A stretch of 41,293 nt of DNA from Elusimicrobiota bacterium (GCA_016191335.1 JACPOW010000086.1:1-41293), one strand, 5' to 3'; shown: positions 16,865 to 25,051, counted from the stretch's first letter. The notes: generated by a model from the letters alone, not told the origin. Numbers and translations are program-made.

Positions 16865-17836
16865 CTAGTAGCTACAGTCTCCGCCGAGCTCGACGCTGGC
16901 GTCGACCCCGCGCAGAGGGTCGATGCGGGTCGCCGCGATCGCCGTCGGACAGCCGAGCGCCGCGCGAACCCGCGCGGCGCGCTCGAAATCCCCGATCCGG
17001 TCATACACGACCGTACGCGAACGAGGATGCGGGGTCTGGCCCATGACCATCGCATCCATCTCTTTTAATCTTAGAACTTTAGCCGCCTGAGCCGCCAGAC
17101 CCGGCACGTCGGTGCCGTTGAGCACCTCGACGACGACGGCCTTCTCCTCGCCGCGCGGCTCGAGCCGGGGAGCGAAGGCGCGGGCGAGGAAGCCGGGCGC
17201 GGCGGCGTCGTCGGGGAGCAAGGCGGGCTGCAGGCTCTCGAGCGGGACGCGGCGCAGCTCGAGCGTCAGGAGAAGGGCGTCGGCCGCGGCCTTGTCTCCC
17301 TTCAGGAGGCCGTCGACGGCCCGCCGGGCCAGCGGCCACAGGGCGCGCGGCGAGCGCCCGCGGGCCTTGAGGGCGCGGGCGGCGGAGACGGCGAGCTCCT
17401 CCTCGTCGTCGCCGGGCTCCAGGTCCAGGCTCAGGCGGCCGGCGCCGTCCCAGCGGGGCGACTCCAGGGACAGCTCGGAGATCCGGATCTGCGCCAGGTC
17501 CTCGACGGCGCGCGCCGCGGCCGCGGCGTCGTCGGTGGCGCGCAGCGCGTCAAGATAGGCGCGGGCGGCGGTGAGCTTGCCCTGGAGCCTGGTCGTTTCC
17601 GGCAGGTGGATCAGGACGAGCACGCCGCGGAGGGGATGGTACACCCCGAGAAGCAGGGCCGGCGCGGCCGCGCGGCCGGGTTCCCGGACGGTGAGCCAGA
17701 ACGGCCAGGGGGCGTCGGCCCGCAGGCGCGAGGCGAACGGCGAGCCGCGCTCGACGAGCGCGACGCCGAGGACCGCGGCGAGCAGGACGAGGGCGAGCGC
17801 GCGCTGGGCGTTCAGGGCAGCGCGAGGGAGTTCCAT
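16865..17836 (-). CDS. Membrane-anchored LytR C-terminal-domain protein
   Basis: The 323-residue protein has one N-terminal membrane segment (about 10-28, ALNAQRALALVLLAAVLGVAL). The C-terminal ~90 residues match the LytR_C domain (VVVEVLNGTDVPGLAAQAAKVLR, then a typical YDR...ERAARVRAALG). The middle part (GVLVLIHLPETTRLQGKL) resembles a worn LytR-CpsA-Psr domain but lacks the conserved arginine/aspartate pattern needed for cell-wall polymer transfer, so catalysis is doubtful. LytR_C proteins commonly sit between nadD-yqeK and rsfS, as here. It overlaps the nadD-yqeK end by 25 bases. Confidence 0.8.
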   Translation of the reverse strand: MELPRAALNAQRALALVLLAAVLGVALVERGSPFASRLRADAPWPFWLTVREPGRAAAPALLLGVYHPLRGVLVLIHLPETTRLQGKLTAARAYLDALRATDDAAAAARAVEDLAQIRISELSLESPRWDGAGRLSLDLEPGDDEEELAVSAARALKARGRSPRALWPLARRAVDGLLKGDKAAADALLLTLELRRVPLESLQPALLPDDAAAPGFLARAFAPRLEPRGEEKAVVVEVLNGTDVPGLAAQAAKVLRLKEMDAMVMGQTPHPRSRTVVYDRIGDFERAARVRAALGCPTAIAATRIDPLRGVDASVELGGDCSY

Positions 17837-18936
17837 AATCTCACGGTGAGGGGGTGGAGCCAGGCGTCGCGGGAGACGGCGTGGAGGAGCTTGTCCGCGA
17901 TGCAGCGCTTGAGGGCGGCGTCGAGGTCGTCGAAGGCGAGGGCCCGGGTCGCGGCGGAGGTCGCGTGGGTGCGGTCGATCGCGCAGGCGTCGGCGACATA
18001 GAGGATCTTGTCGAGGAGGCCGAGGCGGCGGTCGCCGAGAGTATGGCGACGAACGGCATTCAGGATCTCGGGATCGGTCACGCCGAATTCGCGCCTCGCC
18101 AGGTCGGCCGAGACGTAAGCGTGAAGAAGCATCGGCGCCAGGTCGAGGATGATGGCCCGTTCAGGGACCGCCAGACGCCGTTGGCGCGCGTAGCGCGCCA
18201 ATTCGTTCGGGGGATACCGCCGTCCCGCGTCGTGGAGGAGCCCGGCGAGGCGCGCTTTGACCGGGTCCGCGCCCCAGCGGCGGGCGAGGGATTCGGCGAG
18301 AGAGGCGACGTTGAGGGTGTGCTCGAAACGGCTGGGGGACAAAGTCGTTCTGAGTCGAGCCACCATCCTTTTGCCGTACAGGTTCCGTTTGCCGATGTAC
18401 GACGCAACGGAGGGGTGCAGCTCCTTGGAGCAGTCCTGGTCGAGGGCGAGCTTGGAACGAAGTTCGGTCGAAGAGATGGAGGGGAACCCTCCTGGGACGA
18501 GGCGGAAGTGCGAGGGAGGACGGTCCTCGGCGCCGGGGCGGGCGCCGTACCACCACGTCGCCAGGGCCTTCAGGCGGGAAGGCTCCTTCCACTTGGGAAA
18601 AGAAACGGCGGAGTCCTGGCCGCAGAGGAAATGGAGGTCGGTTCCTTCGAGCGCGCCGAGCGTCTCGACGGTGAAGACCTGACGGCGCGCGCGCGCTTCG
18701 CGCGCGTCTATGCGGCAACGGCTCCTCCATTTCAACGGCAACGGATCGAGAATACCCAGACGGGCCATGGTCAGACGATCCTTGGAGCTTGCCTGCGGCG
18801 CGTCCTTCAAAGGAGCCCTGAAGGCGGGAACGATCAAAATCCTATCCGGATTTAATTTTTTCGCGGCGGCAAGAAGGAGCGCGGCGTGGCCGCGATGAGG
18901 AGGATCGAAGCTGCCGCCGTAGACGAGGACTCGCAT
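17812..18936 (-). CDS. nadD: Nicotinate-nucleotide adenylyltransferase fused to YqeK-type HD hydrolase
   Basis: The 374-residue protein joins two enzymes. Residues 1 to about 190 are NadD, which makes deamido-NAD from nicotinate mononucleotide: GGSFDPPHRGH nucleotide site and SISSTELRSKL. Residues about 195-374 are a YqeK-like HD domain, whose relatives split Ap4A into two ADP: FEHTLNVASLAESLARRWG, the HD pair in GLLHDAGRRYPP, MLLHAYVSADLA and LYVADACAIDR. In most bacteria these are adjacent separate genes. The start is ATG 18936, because the -10 (TAGAAT 18947-18952) overlaps the upstream ATG 18948. This gene heads the minus-strand operon. Confidence 0.93.
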   Translation of the reverse strand: MRVLVYGGSFDPPHRGHAALLLAAAKKLNPDRILIVPAFRAPLKDAPQASSKDRLTMARLGILDPLPLKWRSRCRIDAREARARRQVFTVETLGALEGTDLHFLCGQDSAVSFPKWKEPSRLKALATWWYGARPGAEDRPPSHFRLVPGGFPSISSTELRSKLALDQDCSKELHPSVASYIGKRNLYGKRMVARLRTTLSPSRFEHTLNVASLAESLARRWGADPVKARLAGLLHDAGRRYPPNELARYARQRRLAVPERAIILDLAPMLLHAYVSADLARREFGVTDPEILNAVRRHTLGDRRLGLLDKILYVADACAIDRTHATSAATRALAFDDLDAALKRCIADKLLHAVSRDAWLHPLTVRLWNSLALP

Positions 18937-18946
18937 GGGAAGGTTC

Positions 18947-18998
18947 ATTCTACCGTCCTCGGAGCGGCTTGACAATGAGAGCCTGTAAACGGGATGAT
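18947..18998. promoter_or_regulatory. Back-to-back promoters with shared -35 (nadD minus, DUF1015 plus)
   Basis: Minus strand: TTGTCA (18970-18975), 17-base spacer, TAGAAT (18947-18952) for nadD-yqeK. Plus strand: TTGACA (18969-18974), 18-base spacer, GATGAT (18993-18998), ending five bases before ATG 19004. The two -35 boxes overlap in TTGACAA, so polymerase can hold only one direction at a time. Confidence 0.65.
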
Positions 18999-19003
18999 GA
19001 TTT

Positions 19004-20167
19004 ATGGCAGATGTCCGACCTTTTCGGGGAGTGCGTTACTCCGCCCCTTCGCTGAACTCCGCGCTGTGTCCTCCGTACGATGTGATAGGACCGGAGCTTG
19101 CCGCCGCTTTGCGGCGGCGAACGGATAACGCGGTCCATTTGGAATTGCCGCAGGGGGAGCCGCCCGCGAAGTACGGCCGGGCGGCGGCTCTTTGGAGACG
19201 GTGGACCGTGGATGGGACTCTCTCCAGGGACCCTCGGCCTGCGTTCTACGCCATCGAGGAGCGCTACGCGCTCAACGGCCGCAAATATACACGGCGTGGG
19301 ATCCTTGCGGCCCTCGGGGCGACCCCCAAGGCGGCCGAGGCGATCATCCCGCACGAGCGGACCCTTGCGAAGCCCAAGGTCGATCGTCTTAAGATGCTCG
19401 ACGCCGTCGGCGTCAACATCTCCCCGATCTTCGGCGTCTTCGCCGACCCGTCCGGCGCGGCGCGCCGGGCGATATCGGCCGGCATGAAGGGCCGCCCCGA
19501 CGCGGCGGGCCGCTCTCACGCGGGCGTCGATTACAGGCTGTGGGTCGTGGATGAGCCGAGGCTCGTCGCCGCCATCCATCGATCGCTGACCCCGCGCTCG
19601 ATCCTGATCGCCGACGGCCATCACCGCTACTCGGTGAGCCGCGACCATCACGCGAAGACGAAGGGCCCGGGCACCGACGCGGTGCTGACCTACCTCGTCC
19701 CCGACGAGGACAAGGGGCTGGTCGTCCTGCCCACGCACCGGATCGCCGCGAAGAGCCTGCTCGCGCGCGCCGCGGCGCTCGCTTCCCTTAAGAAGGCCCG
19801 GAGCCTCGCGGAGCTCGAGAAGCTCGTCGACAAGTCCCGGAACCCGTACGCGTTCGGCCTCATCGAGGACGGCTTCTTCTTCGGCGAGCCGAAGCCCCGC
19901 GGCTGCCGCAGCGGGCTGGCGGTCGAGTGGCTCGGTTCCCAGCTCCTCGCGGGCGTCAGGCCCGACGAGATGAGCTACACCCCCGACGCGGCGCTCGCGG
20001 CCAGGAAGGCCAAGGCGCTCGGCGGCGCGGCGGTGCTGGTCAAGCCGTTCTCCGTGGCGCAGGTGCGGCGCGCCGCCAAGGCCGTCGGCCTCCTGCCCCA
20101 GAAGTCCACCTACTTCTTCCCGAAGATCGCGACCGGCCTCGCCTTCCGCCCCCTGGACGCCGAATGA
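19004..20167 (+). CDS. DUF1015 family protein
   Basis: The 387-residue protein matches DUF1015 throughout: VRPFRGVRY, CPPYDVIGPE, FYAIEERYALNGRKYTRRG, IIPHERTLAKPKVDRLKML, the hallmark ILIADGHHRYSVS and, near the end, VLVKPFSVAQV. The family includes archaeal ADP-dependent free serine kinases (SerK), where the ADGHHR stretch is part of the active site, but most bacterial members are uncharacterised; a kinase role is only possible. The start is fixed by the promoter directly before it. It overlaps the glycosyltransferase gene by four bases (ATGA). Confidence 0.9.
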   Translation: MADVRPFRGVRYSAPSLNSALCPPYDVIGPELAAALRRRTDNAVHLELPQGEPPAKYGRAAALWRRWTVDGTLSRDPRPAFYAIEERYALNGRKYTRRGILAALGATPKAAEAIIPHERTLAKPKVDRLKMLDAVGVNISPIFGVFADPSGAARRAISAGMKGRPDAAGRSHAGVDYRLWVVDEPRLVAAIHRSLTPRSILIADGHHRYSVSRDHHAKTKGPGTDAVLTYLVPDEDKGLVVLPTHRIAAKSLLARAAALASLKKARSLAELEKLVDKSRNPYAFGLIEDGFFFGEPKPRGCRSGLAVEWLGSQLLAGVRPDEMSYTPDAALAARKAKALGGAAVLVKPFSVAQVRRAAKAVGLLPQKSTYFFPKIATGLAFRPLDAE

Positions 20168-20853
20168 AGTTCTCCGTCATCGTCGCGGCGTACAACGAGG
20201 GCCCTCAGATCGGCTCCTCCCTCAAGCGCCTGCGCCAGATCTCCCACACCAGCCCGATGGAGGTCATTGTCGTCGACGGCGGCTCCGACGACGGCACGGT
20301 GGCCGCCGCGCGCGAGTGGGCCGACGAGGTCATCGAGCTCGGCAAGCCGAACCGCGGCGCGCAGTGGCACGCGGGCGCGGAGAAGGCGACCGGCGACCTG
20401 CTCTTCTTCCTGCGCGCCGACGCCCAGCCGCCGGGGAGCTGGCAGCAGGCGCTCGAGCATTTCTGGCTGGCCACGCCGACGGGCGGCCTGGCCGCCACCG
20501 CGTTCTCCGTTTCCTACGGGGCCGGCGCGGGGCTCGCCCTCCTGTCGATGTGGTCCAACGCGCGCGTGCGCTCGGGCGTGGCCTCCTCCGACCACGGCCT
20601 GTGCACGACGCCGGAGATCTACAAGGCCGTCGGCGGCTTCCCCGCGTTCCCGGTCCTCGAGGACCTGGAGTTCTCCCGGCGCCTCGCCGCGCGCGGCCGC
20701 ATCGCGCTGCTGCCCGAGCGCCTGCGCCCCGCCGCCCGCCACGTCCACTCGATCGGCCCGCTCGCCTACATCGCGAGCCGCCTCTGGCTCGAGACGCGCT
20801 ACAAGATGGGCGACACCCCCGAGAAGCTCTTCGCCGCCGCGCCGAACCTGTAG
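20164..20853 (+). CDS. Family 2 glycosyltransferase (TIGR04283-like)
   Basis: The 229-residue protein is a compact GT-A fold enzyme: FSVIVAAYNEG, EVIVVDGGSDDGT, the acceptor-side GADLLFFLRADAQPP type motif (FFLRADAQ), and a late FPVLEDLEFSRRLAARGRI with the ED/R signature. It fits the small TIGR04283 group often annotated as rSAM/selenodomain-associated or arsenosugar glycosyltransferases. No radical SAM partner is nearby, so the acceptor is unknown. No membrane segment; cytoplasmic. Its stop is two bases from the convergent dus gene. Confidence 0.85.
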   Translation: MKFSVIVAAYNEGPQIGSSLKRLRQISHTSPMEVIVVDGGSDDGTVAAAREWADEVIELGKPNRGAQWHAGAEKATGDLLFFLRADAQPPGSWQQALEHFWLATPTGGLAATAFSVSYGAGAGLALLSMWSNARVRSGVASSDHGLCTTPEIYKAVGGFPAFPVLEDLEFSRRLAARGRIALLPERLRPAARHVHSIGPLAYIASRLWLETRYKMGDTPEKLFAAAPNL

Positions 20854-20855
20854 AG

Positions 20856-21875
20856 CTACTCCGCGAGGAGGATCGGGACCGACGGGGGAGGGGCGTCGGC
20901 GGGGAGCTGGTCGAAGAACTTCGAGATCAGGCGGGCGATCTCGTCGCAGTCCATCGTCGAGCAGACGCCGACGCGCATGACCTTGTTGTGCGGAAGGCCC
21001 TGGGAGTACCAGACCGTGATGCGGCGCATGTTCAGCGCGGCCTGCCGGTCGCCGAGGAGCGAACGCTCGAGGGCGAAGTGCTTGAGCAGAGTCTCCTTCC
21101 TTTCAGGCACGGTCGGGACGTAGGGGGACTCGCGGCGGCCGTTCATCGCGTCGTCGAGGTTGCGGTAGATCCACGGGTTGCCGAGGCCGCCGCGGCCGAT
21201 CATGATGCCGTCGCAGCCGGAGACCTCGAGCAGGCGCCGGGCGTCCTCGGGCGTGAGCACGTCGCCGTTGCCGATGACGGGTATGCTCACCGCGCGCTTG
21301 ACCTTCCCGATGGCCTCCCAGTCCGACCGGCCGGCGTAGCCCTGGGCCTGGGTGCGGCCGTGGATGGTGACGGCGCACAGGCCCGCGCCCTCGGCGCGCT
21401 TGGCGAGCTCGACGGCCTCGTCGCCCGACGGGTCCTTGAAGCCCTTGCGGGTCTTCATCGTGACCGGGACCTTGACGGCGGCGCGCACGGCGCGGAACAC
21501 CGCCCCGGCTTTCGCCGGGTCCTTCAATAACGCGGAACCCTCGCCGTTGCCGACGACCTTCTTGACCGGGCAGCCGAGGTTCATGTCGATGAGGTCGAAG
21601 CCCATCTCCTCGAGGATGCGCGCGGCCTCGGCCATCATGTCGGGGTCGCAGCCGAGGAGCTGAGCGCCGAGCGGCTTGTCCTCGGGGGTGGTGACGAGCA
21701 TGCGCCGGGTCTTGGCGTTCTCCCGCGTCAGCGACTGGGCCGAGACCATCTCCAGATAGCAGAAGCCCAGCCCCTTCTCGCGCGCGATCAGACGGAAGGG
21801 CAGATCGGAGCACGCGGCGAGGGGGGACTGGATGATCTTCGACGGGAGGCTCAGCGAGCCGATCTTGAGGGCCAC
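20856..21875 (-). CDS. dus: tRNA-dihydrouridine synthase (DusB-like)
   Basis: The 339-residue flavoenzyme reduces uridine in tRNA D-loops. Signatures: SPLAACSDLPFRLIAREKG (FMN site), LLGCDPDMMAEAA, IDMNLGCPVKKVVGNGEGSALL with the catalytic cysteine, VTIHGRTQAQGYAG, PVIGNGDVLTPEDA and IMIGRGGLGNPWI. Starts at GTG 21875, which lies six bases behind a TAAAAT. It is transcribed alone, divergent from the dioxygenase gene. Confidence 0.95.
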   Translation of the reverse strand: MALKIGSLSLPSKIIQSPLAACSDLPFRLIAREKGLGFCYLEMVSAQSLTRENAKTRRMLVTTPEDKPLGAQLLGCDPDMMAEAARILEEMGFDLIDMNLGCPVKKVVGNGEGSALLKDPAKAGAVFRAVRAAVKVPVTMKTRKGFKDPSGDEAVELAKRAEGAGLCAVTIHGRTQAQGYAGRSDWEAIGKVKRAVSIPVIGNGDVLTPEDARRLLEVSGCDGIMIGRGGLGNPWIYRNLDDAMNGRRESPYVPTVPERKETLLKHFALERSLLGDRQAALNMRRITVWYSQGLPHNKVMRVGVCSTMDCDEIARLISKFFDQLPADAPPPSVPILLAE

Positions 21876-21881
21876 GACGGG

Positions 21882-21887
21882 ATTTTA
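21882..21887 (-). promoter_or_regulatory. -10 element of dus
   Basis: TAAAAT on the minus strand ends six bases before the GTG start at 21875; leaderless start expected. No good -35. Confidence 0.45.
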
Positions 21888-21903
21888 GCAGTTCGGGGAC
21901 GCC

Positions 21904-21933
21904 TTGACGGGCCGCGCCCCGCCCCGCTACACT
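21904..21933 (+). promoter_or_regulatory. Promoter of the dioxygenase gene
   Basis: TTGACG (21904-21909), 18-base spacer, TACACT (21928-21933). The -10 ends eight bases before ATG 21942, the first codon of a six-codon open frame that runs into the dioxygenase start. Confidence 0.6.
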
Positions 21934-21941
21934 GCCTCGCC

Positions 21942-21962
21942 ATGAACGAGGAACGAACGTGA
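21942..21962 (+). other. Possible six-codon leader peptide (MNEERT) overlapping the dioxygenase start
   Basis: ATG AAC GAG GAA CGA ACG TGA begins where a leaderless mRNA would begin, contains GAGGA at a proper distance from GTG 21959, and its TGA overlaps that GTG (GTGA). Ribosomes entering at the 5' end would finish exactly on the start codon of the next gene. It may be a coupling device or merely chance. Confidence 0.35.
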
Positions 21963-22711
21963 GGCTGTCCGCCGCGCAGAAGAAGCGCCTGCGCGAGGAC
22001 GGCTTCGTCGTGGTCCCCGGCGTGGTCCCCGAGGCGCGGCTCGACGCGGCCCTGCGCGAGATCAACCATCGCCTCGGCACCGGGCTCCATCCGTCCAAGG
22101 ACGCCTACGCCGACGACGAGGATTACCTGTCGGAGCGCTCCGACACCCCGGCGATCCTGGCGCTCCTGTACGAGAGCCCGCTCTGGGGCCTGGCCCAGTC
22201 CCTGCTCGGCGAGGGGTGCGTTGAACGTCCCTCGCAGGGCCAGATCGCCCTGCGCTTCCCGGCGGCGAAGGACGAGCACGACGGCGAGGTCCACGCGCAC
22301 ATCGACGGGATGTGGTCGAAGAACAACCCGAAGGCGATCGAGCGGTTCACGATGTGCGCGGGCATCCTCCTGACCGACCTCCCGCGCAAGGACATGGGCA
22401 ACCTGACCGTCTTCCCCGGCTCGCACGACCGGATCGCCAGGCTCGTCAAGCGCAGCGGCACCGGCTTCTGGAAGACCCGCCTGGTGGATTCCATCGAGCT
22501 GCCCGAGCCGGCGCAGGTGACGGGCAAGCGCGGCGACGTCGTGCTCTTCAACTTCCAGCTCGCCCACGACCGCGGACGCAACATCGCCGCGCCGATCCGC
22601 TGCATGGTCTACTTCCGCTTCTCGCACAAGAACGCGTGGCGCAACGACGACGTCGCCTACCTGCGGCGGGCCATGACCGATCCCTGGCTCGAGTGGCCCG
22701 GGCTCCGGTAA
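21959..22711 (+). CDS. Phytanoyl-CoA dioxygenase (PhyH)-like Fe(II)/2-oxoglutarate oxygenase
   Basis: The 250-residue protein has the PhyH arrangement: LREDGFVVVPGVVPE at the N-terminus, the iron ligands in VHAHIDGMW (HxD), and a later histidine in FNFQLAHDRGRN followed by R in PIRCMVYFRF, the likely 2-oxoglutarate clamp. LTVFPGSHDRIA is the family's PGSH motif. Substrates of bacterial members range widely, so none is proposed. GTG 21959 has GAGGA seven bases upstream, inside the small leader frame. Confidence 0.87.
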   Translation: MRLSAAQKKRLREDGFVVVPGVVPEARLDAALREINHRLGTGLHPSKDAYADDEDYLSERSDTPAILALLYESPLWGLAQSLLGEGCVERPSQGQIALRFPAAKDEHDGEVHAHIDGMWSKNNPKAIERFTMCAGILLTDLPRKDMGNLTVFPGSHDRIARLVKRSGTGFWKTRLVDSIELPEPAQVTGKRGDVVLFNFQLAHDRGRNIAAPIRCMVYFRFSHKNAWRNDDVAYLRRAMTDPWLEWPGLR

Positions 22712-22714
22712 AGC

Positions 22715-22720
22715 TACAAT
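22715..22720 (+). promoter_or_regulatory. -10 element of the 2-hydroxyacid dehydrogenase gene
   Basis: TACAAT four bases past the dioxygenase stop and seven bases before ATG 22728; leaderless start expected. -35 not clear. Confidence 0.5.
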
Positions 22721-22727
22721 AACCACA

Positions 22728-23693
22728 ATGGCCAAACCGAGAGTCCTCGTCACGCGCCGCGTCCCCCGGGAGTGCCTCGAGCTCCTTAAGAAGCACTTCG
22801 ACGTCGAGCACTACGACAGGGGAACGGCGATCCCGCGCCGGCGCCTGCTCAAGAGCGTGAGGGACAAGGACGGCCTGCTGTGCCTGCTCACCGACCGCAT
22901 CGACGCGGAGCTGCTCGCGGCCGCGCCGAGGCTCAAGGCGGTCTCCACCTTCTCCGTCGGCTACGACCACATTGATGTCCCCGCATGTAAAGCGCGGGGC
23001 ATCAATGTGACTAATACGCCCGGCGTGCTGACCGAGTCCACGGCGGATTTCACCTGGGCGCTGCTGATGGCCGCCGCTCGCCGCGTCGTCGAGGGCGACG
23101 CCTTCATGCGCGGCGGGAAGTTCAAGGGCTGGGACCCGCTGATGCTCCTCGGCGGCGACGTGCACGGCAAGACCTTGGGCATCATCGGCTTCGGCCGGAT
23201 CGGGCAGGCGGTGGCCAAGCGGGCGGGGGGCTTCTCCATGCGCGTGCTCTACTACGACACCCGCCGCGCCGCGCCCGAGGCGGAGAAGGCGCTGGGCGCG
23301 AGGTTCGCCCCGCTCAAGGAGCTGCTGCGCGAGTCGGACTTCGTCTCGGTCCACACCGTCCTCGACGAGAGCACGCGCCACCTCCTCGACGGGAAGGCCT
23401 TCCGCCTGATGAAGCGGTCCGCCTACCTGATCAACGCCGCCCGGGGCCCGATCCTCGACGAGAAGGCGCTGGTGCGCGCCCTCAAGTCGGAGAGGATCCG
23501 CGGCGCGGGCCTCGACGTGTACGAGCGGGAGCCGAGGACGATGCCCGGCCTCGCGTCCTGCCGGAACGCGGTGCTGGCTCCTCATCTGGCCTCGGCCACG
23601 GTCGAGACGCGCCGGAGGATGGGCGTGATGGCCGCGTCGGGCCTCGTCGACGCCCTGATCTGCAAGGCGCGCTCGCCCTACGCCGTCTCCTAG
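22728..23693 (+). CDS. D-isomer-specific 2-hydroxyacid dehydrogenase (glyoxylate/hydroxypyruvate reductase type)
   Basis: The 321-residue NAD(P)H enzyme reduces 2-keto acids such as glyoxylate or hydroxypyruvate. It shows STFSVGYDHIDVPACKARGI, TNTPGVLTESTADFTWALL, the dinucleotide site GIIGFGRIGQAVA, and the catalytic trio: R in NAARGPILDE, E in DVYEREP and H in VLAPHLASAT. The ASP/ARR position after the cofactor strand (YYDTRRAAPEA) has DTRR, where arginines favour NADPH. It is a single-gene unit; stop codons of this and the next gene abut in TAGCTA. Confidence 0.93.
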   Translation: MAKPRVLVTRRVPRECLELLKKHFDVEHYDRGTAIPRRRLLKSVRDKDGLLCLLTDRIDAELLAAAPRLKAVSTFSVGYDHIDVPACKARGINVTNTPGVLTESTADFTWALLMAAARRVVEGDAFMRGGKFKGWDPLMLLGGDVHGKTLGIIGFGRIGQAVAKRAGGFSMRVLYYDTRRAAPEAEKALGARFAPLKELLRESDFVSVHTVLDESTRHLLDGKAFRLMKRSAYLINAARGPILDEKALVRALKSERIRGAGLDVYEREPRTMPGLASCRNAVLAPHLASATVETRRRMGVMAASGLVDALICKARSPYAVS

Positions 23694-24344
23694 CTAGGGC
23701 GCGTTCAGGAAGCGGAGCAGGGCCGCGATCGCGGCCTCGACCCGGGTCAGCACGAACAAGGTGATCTCGTCGCGCATCCCGGCCTCGCCGCGCGTGACCG
23801 TGAGGAACTCGGCGAGGTTGCGGCGCGCGCGGCGGACGACGTAGGCGCGGCGACGCTCGGTCCGCGGGGCGCGGTCGAGCAGCTCCTTGAGCCGGTCGAG
23901 CTCCAGGCGGCTTCCGGCCTCGGCCACCAGGGCCTGCCAAGGCTTGCCCCGGCGCTCGGGGGGGAGGGCCTCGGTGTCGAAGAGCGTCTTGATCCGGGCC
24001 TGGGCGAGGACGAGCTTGACCGCCTCGCGGCGGGCCTTCGGCTCGACGCCGGGCTCGAGGTTGAAGGAGAGGTCCGCGTAGTCGCCGGGCGTCAGGAGCT
24101 TCTCGAAGGTCTCCTTGTGGTCCATCAGCGCGCCCGGCTTGAGGAAGGAGTCCCGCAGGTCCTCGTGCAGGCGGGCGCAGGCCTCGTCGTACAAGGCCCG
24201 CTTGTACTCGCGCAGGGGGCCAGCGCATTCCTCGAGCTTGCGGCGCAGGTAGCTCCAGGGGTCGGTCTCGTAGTTGCGCACGGCCTGCGGGAAGCTGGCG
24301 GCCTCCCCCAGGCGGGCGAGGAGGGGCAGCGCGGTGGCGCTCAA
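23694..24344 (-). CDS. Unrecognised helical cytoplasmic protein
   Basis: No family is recognised. The 216-residue product is charged and probably all-helical, without signal peptide or membrane segment. Conserved-looking stretches include YETDPWSYLRRKLEECAGP, ETFEKLLTPGDYADLSFN and RNLAEFLTV. The frame has no ATG near its head; TTG 24344 overlaps the TGA of the upstream gene (TTGA), the same coupling used elsewhere here, so it is taken as start. It is co-transcribed with the secreted protein at 24341-25045. The upstream part of the frame runs antisense over that gene and is discarded. Confidence 0.6.
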   Translation of the reverse strand: MSATALPLLARLGEAASFPQAVRNYETDPWSYLRRKLEECAGPLREYKRALYDEACARLHEDLRDSFLKPGALMDHKETFEKLLTPGDYADLSFNLEPGVEPKARREAVKLVLAQARIKTLFDTEALPPERRGKPWQALVAEAGSRLELDRLKELLDRAPRTERRRAYVVRRARRNLAEFLTVTRGEAGMRDEITLFVLTRVEAAIAALLRFLNAP

Positions 24345-25045
24345 GGCTTCTTCTCGGCCCGGTCCGGCAGGCCGTGGAGGAAGTACTCGGCCGGGAAGCG
24401 GCCGCCGGGCGCCGACTCGTCCCAGGCCCCGTAGGCGTACACGTTCGGGCGCCCGTCCTCCCAGGGGTCGAAGGCCAGGCAGACCGTGGGCGAGTCCGAC
24501 GGGGAGCAGACGACGGCGGCGGTGTGGTAGGGCCGGGTCGCGCGGCGCTCGTCCCGCGCGCCCCAATGCTCGAGGTCCATGGCCGTCAGCTCCGACCAGA
24601 TCAGGTCCGACCAGTCCCGGCACAGGCCCTTCTCGCGCTTGTTCTTGGCGACGAGGCGGGCGAGCTCGTCGCGCTTGGCCTCGAGGGCGGCCCTCAGGCG
24701 CTTGTCCTTGTAGGGGTCGTCCCCGGAGAGGGAGGCCAGCGATTCCTGGAGGCCGGCGATCTCCTTCTTGCGGAGCTCGATCATGCCCTCGACGAGGCGG
24801 GCGGGCTGGAAAGGCTCGTCGACGTCCTCGATGACGGCCTCGCTGAGCACCCCGGTGCGCCAGCCCGCCTCGAGCTTGCGGGCGACGACCTCCCGGTAGC
24901 GGCGGTACATCTTCTTGAGCTCGACGCGCGCCGCGGGCGGCAGGGCGTCCACCAGCTCCCGGGCCTGCTGGGCGCGCAGGCCGGCCTCCCCGTCCTGGGC
25001 GGCGGCGGGGGAGGCGAGCAGGAGGGCCAGAAGGAGGGCGCGCAC
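24341..25045 (-). CDS. Unrecognised secreted protein with central coiled coil
   Basis: No family is recognised. The 234-residue protein has a clean signal peptide (MRALLLALLLASPAAAQDG), a helical, charge-rich middle (about 35-140) likely to form coiled coil, and a C-terminal ~90 residues with SDLIWSELTAMDLEHWGARD, TAAVVCSPSDSPTVCLAFDPWEDG and ending near EYFLHGLPD. Three cysteines there could form disulfides. The start is GTG 25045: TTGACG and TATCCT are spaced 17 bases apart and the -10 ends six bases before it. The longer frame upstream is antisense to glgP and is rejected. Confidence 0.75.
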   Translation of the reverse strand: MRALLLALLLASPAAAQDGEAGLRAQQARELVDALPPAARVELKKMYRRYREVVARKLEAGWRTGVLSEAVIEDVDEPFQPARLVEGMIELRKKEIAGLQESLASLSGDDPYKDKRLRAALEAKRDELARLVAKNKREKGLCRDWSDLIWSELTAMDLEHWGARDERRATRPYHTAAVVCSPSDSPTVCLAFDPWEDGRPNVYAYGAWDESAPGGRFPAEYFLHGLPDRAEKKP

Positions 25046-25051
25046 GACGAC

